From positions 1-10,704 of the forward strand of contig JANBQS010000894.1 of assembly GCA_027577415.1 (NCBI GenBank): DNA of 10,704 bases. Reading direction: 5' to 3'. The stretch is from Coemansia sp. RSA 922. Lineage: Eukaryota; Kickxellomycota; Kickxellomycetes; Kickxellales; Kickxellaceae. The translations under genes were made by a program, and so were the position numbers. Shown here piece after piece: positions 6,059 through 10,704 of the stretch (positions are counted from its first letter, which is position 1; every line of letters starts with the position of its first letter). A model generated the notes under the pieces. That model did no database searches, had not been told where the DNA came from, and saw only the letters and a program-made list of their open reading frames with translations.

Positions 6059-9000
6059 ATGCAGTATCAGTACATTGTTTCGGCACACAAGGCCAGCTCA
6101 GTGACCAGCAGCGTCAGTGGACCGTTCCGTACACCTAATGAGACGAATCTGTTGGTGGCGAAAGGAAATCGATTAGAATTATTTACAGTTACCGGTTCTC
6201 TACAGCTCCTTGGCGAGTACAGCTTTCATGGACAGATATCGTCACTCCATATATTACATCCCGAAGATCGACTCACTTGCCTGGTTCTAGTAGTGAGTGG
6301 CGAGGGGTCTCGAAACAAATTCGCTGTGTTGTCGTGGGACGCCACAGAGCAGACGATTATGACTGAGAGTTCGGGCGAGATTATCGAGCACACTGGCCGT
6401 CCTACTACAGAGTGTAAATTGGTCTCTGTGGACTATGAGGCGCGAGTTATTATTGTTTACGCGTACCAGGGAATTGTCCATTTGTTCCCACTTGTTGGAG
6501 TGCCTAGTGGCTCTGCGTGGCGGTCGCTGGTAAAGTCCACGGGAAGCGACAGGAAGAGCGGAGGCAGGGTACGGACAAATGGCGATGACGAGGAGCGGTA
6601 CCCGTATACTGTGCGCGAGCAGCTGGTAGGCGGACTGCGAGTCCCACCTTATCTTCGCCCCGATGACGACGACGAGGAGGAGGAAAGTCGGTCTGCGAGC
6701 CGTAGAAAATCAGCGGGAAAGGGCAAGGGAGTGGCACACGCTGTACGCAGCAGCGACATGTACCCGGCTCTAACACGGTACATTAGAGAGCTCAAAGTGC
6801 TTGATCTACAGTTTATCCGCAGAGGAGATGGACCTACCCAGCGACCGGCGTTTGCAGTGCTGTACGAGGATGCGAATATGGCGCGCCAAGTGCACGTCTA
6901 CTCTATCGACGAGGTCCAGGGGGAACTGCGGCCCCAGTCGTTGTGGACCAGCGATCACGTCGAGCCTACATCCAATATTATTATTCCTCTGATGCGCGGC
7001 GCAGTGCTGGTGCTAGGCGAAGAGACGCTTACTGTTGTGGCGGCCAACCGGCCTCCGCTGAGGATGTCTAAGCGGGCGGCTACAGTGACTGCATTCGAGT
7101 GGATTGACACCAAGACGTTGGAGCGGCTATTGCTGGCTGACGACTCGGGCGTCTTGTCGCTAGTTATATTCCAGTACGATCGCAGTGGGCATATGAAGGA
7201 GATGTTTGTCGAGCGACTCGGTTCTATCTCGGTCGCATCGGGGCTGTCGTATTTGGGCGACGGCTGCGTATATGTCGGCTCGCATTGCGGCGACCACGCT
7301 GCTGTTCGACTGCATACTGAGCCGCTGGGCGAAGAGGCGGATCTTTGCAGCACAGACGATGTCTTGGCTCACCCGCTTGGCTCGGCAGGAGCGTCGATGG
7401 CTAAGGCTAATACTTTTATTGAGCCGATCGAGTCGTTTACCAACTTGGCGCCAGTCGTGGATCTGTGTATGGTAGGCATGGGCAGCAATGATTCGTCGGC
7501 GGGCAAGGCTACGAGTGGAAACTACGGCAGTATTGTCGCCTGCTCTGGGCAGCGTACGACGCCGGGGCTGCGCTTGGTGCGCAATGGCGTGGGCGTCGAG
7601 AGCGTGGCCGAGCTGGCAATCAGCAGCGTAGTGAGTGCCTGGTCGCTTTCCGCCGAGGTTGGCGGGTCGATGGATGTCGATTCGATTGAGCCGACTCGAC
7701 ACGTCGTCATGGTTCTGAGCCTAGTAGGCAGCACGCGAGTGATGGGGTGGACCGAGCCATCGAGCGGCGACTCTGTTGAGCTGGAAGAGCTCGCAGCTGG
7801 CGGATCTTGGCGACTAGACGAGTTGACGCTGGCAGCCGGGCTGACAGGCGACGGACGACATGCTGTGCAAGTGACTCCGAGTGGCGTGGCTCTGCTCCAG
7901 CCCACCAAGGCAGGGTGGCAGCAATGCGCCGCGTGGAGGCCTTCTGACGGGTCGGCGATCAGCGCGGCATCGTCTTCGGGAGACCAGATCGCCGTAGCTA
8001 TAGACGGCTCACTCGTGGCGTATTTGGAGGTGCGAGGGTCGGCGCTCGAGTGCGTCGCGCAGCAGCGACTGGCGCATGCTGTGTCGTGTATCGACGTGCA
8101 CTCTTGGAGCGAGAATAAAAGATCGGCGTATGTGGCAGTGGGACTATGGGCCTCCCACGACGTGTGCCTGCTGGCGCTGCCCAGCCTTGCAACAGCGCTG
8201 ACGATTGGCGTGGGCGGCGCGCTGTCGCGGTCAGTGCTGATGTGCACGCTGGGCGGCACGGCGTATGTGCTTGTGGGTGGGGGCGATGGGCGCTTGCACC
8301 ACTTTTCGATGACGTCACTCGATAAGCCCAGCGTGGCTGAGCGCAAGAGCGTGCGGCTGGGGTCGCGGCCGCTTGCGCTGGCGGGGTTCAGCAACCACGG
8401 CGAGCCGAGCGTGTTTGCAGCGAGCGACCACTCGGCGGTGCTCTTTGCGCACAGGCAGGCCGACGGCGCGGGGCGGCTGATGTGCGCCAACGTCGACGCG
8501 CAGGACATTCGCTGCGTGGCGGCTGTGCAGTCAGCCTTTTTCTCTGACGCGCTGCTGCTGGTGTCCGAGTCGCGGCTCAGCCTGGCTCGAGCTGACCCCG
8601 CCCAGCGCCTGCATGTGCGTCCGCGTCCGCTGCCGCCCTGGGCTGCGCCTCACCGCCTGGCATTCAACGCCGCGCTGGCTGTCTACGGCGTTGCCACCAT
8701 CCACGCGCTTGACAGCGGATCCTTGGACATGGCAGAGTGGATGGCTGGCACCAGTGAGCCGCTGGCGAGCCGCGCCCTGCCAGTCGAGGCGGCTCGGTTC
8801 ACTGTGTTTGGCGGCGACGGCGGAGGCACGCAGCCGGGCGACATCTTGGACAGCCTGCTGCTGCAGCCGTATGAGATTCCCGAGAGCCTGTGCGTGGCTG
8901 CGCTGACGTCACTGCTGCGTCCTCCTCAGGCCGAGCGAGGGGAGTCGCAGCGGCCCGCGCTGGAGGACGTGTTTGTGCTGGGGACGTCGGTTGTGCTGCC

Positions 9001-10183
9001 TGGCGAAGACGATGCCAAGCGTGGCCGTGTGTTGGCGCTGGCTTGGGATAGCCGCTCCCGCCGTGTCTCTATTGCTGGAAGCTTTGCTGCCCTGGGCGCA
9101 GTCTACGCCGTGGTGTCTTTCCGCGGCATGGTTTTGGCAGCCATCGGCAGTCGCCTGCTTTTGCTGGGGTGGCAGCAAAAGGCCGGCAATGCCGACGAGT
9201 ATGAGCTGGTGGCCCTGTGTTCGCAGCAAACGCAGATTGCTGCCTTGTCACTGGCTGTCAATGGCGACTATGTTATTGTCGGCGACGTCATGTCCTCGGT
9301 ATCCGTCTACCGCTATGAGGAGACTACTAACGATGCTGGTGTTGTGCGCAGGCGGCTGGTGCCAGCGGCAAGAGACTATGCTGGTGTGTGGACCACTTCT
9401 GTCGCTGCCGTGCCTCCGCCTCTGACCACCGAGCGCTTGTATCCGAGTGCTATTGACGAGGAGACGGGATTTGCGTCTGCTGGCCCTGGTGGGCGCGTCG
9501 TTGTGCCTATGCATGCCCAGGTGTTCGGCGACTCGTCCAGCGAGAGGTTTGTGGTATCCGACGCATACCACAATATCTTCCGTGTCGCGCTGAGCAAGGC
9601 TGTTGAGCAAAAGATGTGCGTCGAGGGGCGGTGGCACCTGTCAGACCAGATCAATGTGATGCGGCCTGGCTCTTTGGTGATGGATGTGCCGGACCCCGAG
9701 TTTCCCGACGTGTTCCGCGCCACGCTGGTGTTTGGCACCGTGCAGGGCGCGATTGGCATTATTGCGTCGGTGGAGGATGGGCGGCTCGGACGGATCCTCG
9801 ATCGGCTCCAGATCAACATGGCTCATTTGCTGCCGACTCCTGGGCTGTGGAGCTACGATGAATGGCGCGCCTATGCCAGCGATCAGAAGACTAGCCGTGC
9901 GTTTGGCGTCTTGGACGGAGACTTGATTGAGCGCTTTTTGGATCTGTCGCCTGACATGCAAAGACTCGTGTTTGAGGGTGGCGGCGCTTTGGTGGATGCG
10001 GCGAGGAGAGAGGCGGCGGAGAGAAGAAAGAAGGCCGAGTACTGGACGGGCCATGCAAGGGTCGAGGCTGAGGGCGAGGCGATCGTTCTTGGACAAATGG
10101 CTGTGTCTGATATCTCTGCGCGTGAGCATGTTACTCTGGAATATGTCGTGCGCCTGGTAGAGTGCTTGACCAGATTGCATTAG
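6059..10183 (+). CDS. DDB1: DDB1 / CUL4-ligase adaptor, 1374 aa
   Basis: DDB1 is the three-propeller scaffold that joins CUL4-RBX1 to DCAF substrate receptors, acting in nucleotide excision repair, replication control and protein turnover in the nucleus. The start at 6059 gives Met-x-Tyr-x-Tyr-[IV]-Val-x-Ala at the N-terminus, matching the family exactly. The MMS1/DDB1 N-terminal propeller includes the Phe-Thr-Asn-Leu-x-Pro-[IV]-Val-Asp motif at 460-468. The CPSF_A region runs from about 965 to 1335, with Leu-Val-Phe-Gly-Thr-Val (1223-1228) and the Asp-Gly-Asp-Leu-Ile-Glu motif (1286-1291). The last residues, Leu-Thr-Arg-Leu-His, match the family end. At 1374 residues it exceeds human DDB1 (1140). 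Extra segments include an acidic then basic insert (about 147-240) and one near 1120-1160. It has no introns. CPSF1 and SF3B3 relatives fit less well. Confidence 0.97.
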   Translation: MQYQYIVSAHKASSVTSSVSGPFRTPNETNLLVAKGNRLELFTVTGSLQLLGEYSFHGQISSLHILHPEDRLTCLVLVVSGEGSRNKFAVLSWDATEQTIMTESSGEIIEHTGRPTTECKLVSVDYEARVIIVYAYQGIVHLFPLVGVPSGSAWRSLVKSTGSDRKSGGRVRTNGDDEERYPYTVREQLVGGLRVPPYLRPDDDDEEEESRSASRRKSAGKGKGVAHAVRSSDMYPALTRYIRELKVLDLQFIRRGDGPTQRPAFAVLYEDANMARQVHVYSIDEVQGELRPQSLWTSDHVEPTSNIIIPLMRGAVLVLGEETLTVVAANRPPLRMSKRAATVTAFEWIDTKTLERLLLADDSGVLSLVIFQYDRSGHMKEMFVERLGSISVASGLSYLGDGCVYVGSHCGDHAAVRLHTEPLGEEADLCSTDDVLAHPLGSAGASMAKANTFIEPIESFTNLAPVVDLCMVGMGSNDSSAGKATSGNYGSIVACSGQRTTPGLRLVRNGVGVESVAELAISSVVSAWSLSAEVGGSMDVDSIEPTRHVVMVLSLVGSTRVMGWTEPSSGDSVELEELAAGGSWRLDELTLAAGLTGDGRHAVQVTPSGVALLQPTKAGWQQCAAWRPSDGSAISAASSSGDQIAVAIDGSLVAYLEVRGSALECVAQQRLAHAVSCIDVHSWSENKRSAYVAVGLWASHDVCLLALPSLATALTIGVGGALSRSVLMCTLGGTAYVLVGGGDGRLHHFSMTSLDKPSVAERKSVRLGSRPLALAGFSNHGEPSVFAASDHSAVLFAHRQADGAGRLMCANVDAQDIRCVAAVQSAFFSDALLLVSESRLSLARADPAQRLHVRPRPLPPWAAPHRLAFNAALAVYGVATIHALDSGSLDMAEWMAGTSEPLASRALPVEAARFTVFGGDGGGTQPGDILDSLLLQPYEIPESLCVAALTSLLRPPQAERGESQRPALEDVFVLGTSVVLPGEDDAKRGRVLALAWDSRSRRVSIAGSFAALGAVYAVVSFRGMVLAAIGSRLLLLGWQQKAGNADEYELVALCSQQTQIAALSLAVNGDYVIVGDVMSSVSVYRYEETTNDAGVVRRRLVPAARDYAGVWTTSVAAVPPPLTTERLYPSAIDEETGFASAGPGGRVVVPMHAQVFGDSSSERFVVSDAYHNIFRVALSKAVEQKMCVEGRWHLSDQINVMRPGSLVMDVPDPEFPDVFRATLVFGTVQGAIGIIASVEDGRLGRILDRLQINMAHLLPTPGLWSYDEWRAYASDQKTSRAFGVLDGDLIERFLDLSPDMQRLVFEGGGALVDAARREAAERRKKAEYWTGHARVEAEGEAIVLGQMAVSDISAREHVTLEYVVRLVECLTRLH
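6497..6778 (+). other. Charged insertion in the first DDB1 propeller
   Basis: This encodes about residues 147-240, between the conserved Leu-Phe-Pro-Leu (142-145) and Glu-Leu-Lys-Val-Leu-Asp (244-249) segments, where DDB1 normally has a short loop. It contains a Gly/Ser/Arg-rich part, an uninterrupted Asp4-Glu4 run (202-209) and a Lys/Arg-rich part (215-223). It is in frame, with no splice-site consensus at its edges that I can see, so it is probably translated as a disordered loop. Confidence 0.7.
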
Positions 10184-10369
10184 TCGGACTATTTTTGCAT
10201 CGCATGTACACGTGATGATGAGGATATGCTAAGAAATCAAGGTCCAACCTCTTTCAGGCACAAGGGGAAAAGTTGCCACATCTCTCTCCTCTTTGCAAGT
10301 CTCTTTATAAATATCTCTCTTTTTTTAAATTCACTATTTTACCTAGTTTGTATCTTTTTTCTTTCCCGT
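10184..10369 (+). promoter_or_regulatory. Intergenic region with 3' end of DDB1 and promoter of next gene
   Basis: These 186 bp separate two plus-strand genes. A TATA box (TATAAATA, 10306-10313) lies 64 bp before the next ATG and is followed by a pyrimidine-rich leader (CT/T runs, about 10314-10367) typical of fungal core promoters. No canonical AATAAA follows the DDB1 stop, so its poly(A) site probably uses a degenerate AT-rich signal. Confidence 0.6.
10306..10313 (+). promoter_or_regulatory. TATA box of the downstream gene
   Basis: TATAAATA lies 64 bp upstream of the ATG at 10370 and is followed by CT-rich DNA. The position and context fit a fungal core promoter. The start site itself is not determined by sequence. 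Confidence 0.6.
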
Positions 10370-10704
10370 ATGGATAATAGCGGACACCCGCCTCCTCTCC
10401 AACACTATCAACAGCAGCAGCCAGCAGGAGCTGAACGAACATTTTCACCAACAAACCCTTTCAGCGGCATGAACGACCAACATCAGCAGCAGCAGTACTC
10501 GCCTCCTCCCATGCAACAACAGCAGCAGCAGCCGTCGGATGACATGACCGGTGCGGCCGCTCGGCTGGCCAACTTACAGCTGGGCTCGCCTGGCAGTAGC
10601 AACCACGGGACGCCTGTCCATGTGACGGCTGCACCCACTCGCAGCTACGCCCCTGCTGCTGGCGGTGGGGCTTCGGCGGCAAATTATGCGCCTGGCTATG
10701 GCCC
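10370..10704 (+). CDS. Gln/Pro-rich N-terminus of a protein, truncated by window end
   Basis: An ATG at 10370-10372 opens a frame that stays open to the window edge (111 complete codons). The visible part is low complexity: four glutamines at 15-18, a second Q4 run near 39-42, a Q6 run near 50-55, and then Pro-, Ala-, Gly- and Ser-rich sequence. A less biased patch, Ala-Ala-Ala-Arg-Leu-Ala-Asn-Leu-Gln-Leu-Gly (about 62-72), may be a short helix. Such tails occur at the start of fungal COPII coat proteins (SEC24 type), transcription regulators and RNA-binding proteins. SEC24 is one possibility suggested by the style of the tail, but no defining domain lies in the window, so I name no gene. The start is supported by the TATA box and CT-rich leader. 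Confidence 0.75.
   Translation, partial: MDNSGHPPPLQHYQQQQPAGAERTFSPTNPFSGMNDQHQQQQYSPPPMQQQQQQPSDDMTGAAARLANLQLGSPGSSNHGTPVHVTAAPTRSYAPAAGGGASAANYAPGYG

Noticed and set aside
5961..6064. Possible intron, GTAAGC to TTAATGCAG, just before the DDB1 start
   Set aside because: Removing it would delete the DDB1 ATG, and no upstream ATG is in the right phase to join the DDB1 frame at 6065.
7522..8508. 328-codon open frame antisense to DDB1
   Set aside because: It has no ATG-independent support, its composition is Ser/Ala/Thr-rich as expected for the reverse of GC-rich codons, and the plus-strand frame is DDB1 throughout.

Overview
The window looks like nuclear DNA of a fungus, probably an early-diverging, intron-poor lineage (for example zoopagomycotan or mucoromycotan; this placement is an inference). 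The main evidence is an uninterrupted 1374-codon gene for DDB1, the damaged-DNA-binding protein 1 / CUL4 adaptor, which is a eukaryotic family. It aligns from its first residues to its last five with DDB1. Genes are separated by long AT-rich spacers with homopolymer runs, and the start of a downstream gene has a TATA box and a CT-rich leader as in fungal promoters. Three of the longest open frames only begin at TTG or GTG, so I moved those starts to the first credible ATG.

Layout: positions 1-4300 hold four small minus-strand genes. The first two (133-468 and 1490-1879) are diverged paralogues of an unrecognised family. They sit in two copies of a module of roughly 0.9-1 kb in which about 500 bp of upstream DNA is also duplicated, including a TATA-like box and several conserved blocks. 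The third (2982-3338) is an orphan of 118 residues. The fourth (3847-4293) encodes a 148-residue protein with one C2H2-type zinc finger between Ser/Thr-rich arms. A 1.35 kb spacer (4294-5649) follows, with homopolymers and several inverted repeats but no gene I can support.

Positions 5650-10183 hold a divergent pair: a 68-codon minus-strand gene with a weak resemblance to the KEOPS subunit GON7, and DDB1 on the plus strand. They share an intergenic region of 202 bp that contains an MCB-like ACGCGT site. After a 186 bp spacer with a TATA box, a plus-strand gene begins at 10370 with a Gln/Pro-rich N-terminus and runs off the window.

Only DDB1 has a well-founded function: scaffold of CRL4 ubiquitin ligases in DNA repair and replication control. 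The small genes show no obvious pathway link to it. The most unusual part of the window is the duplicated orphan module at the left, where the upstream DNA seems at least as well preserved as the proteins.
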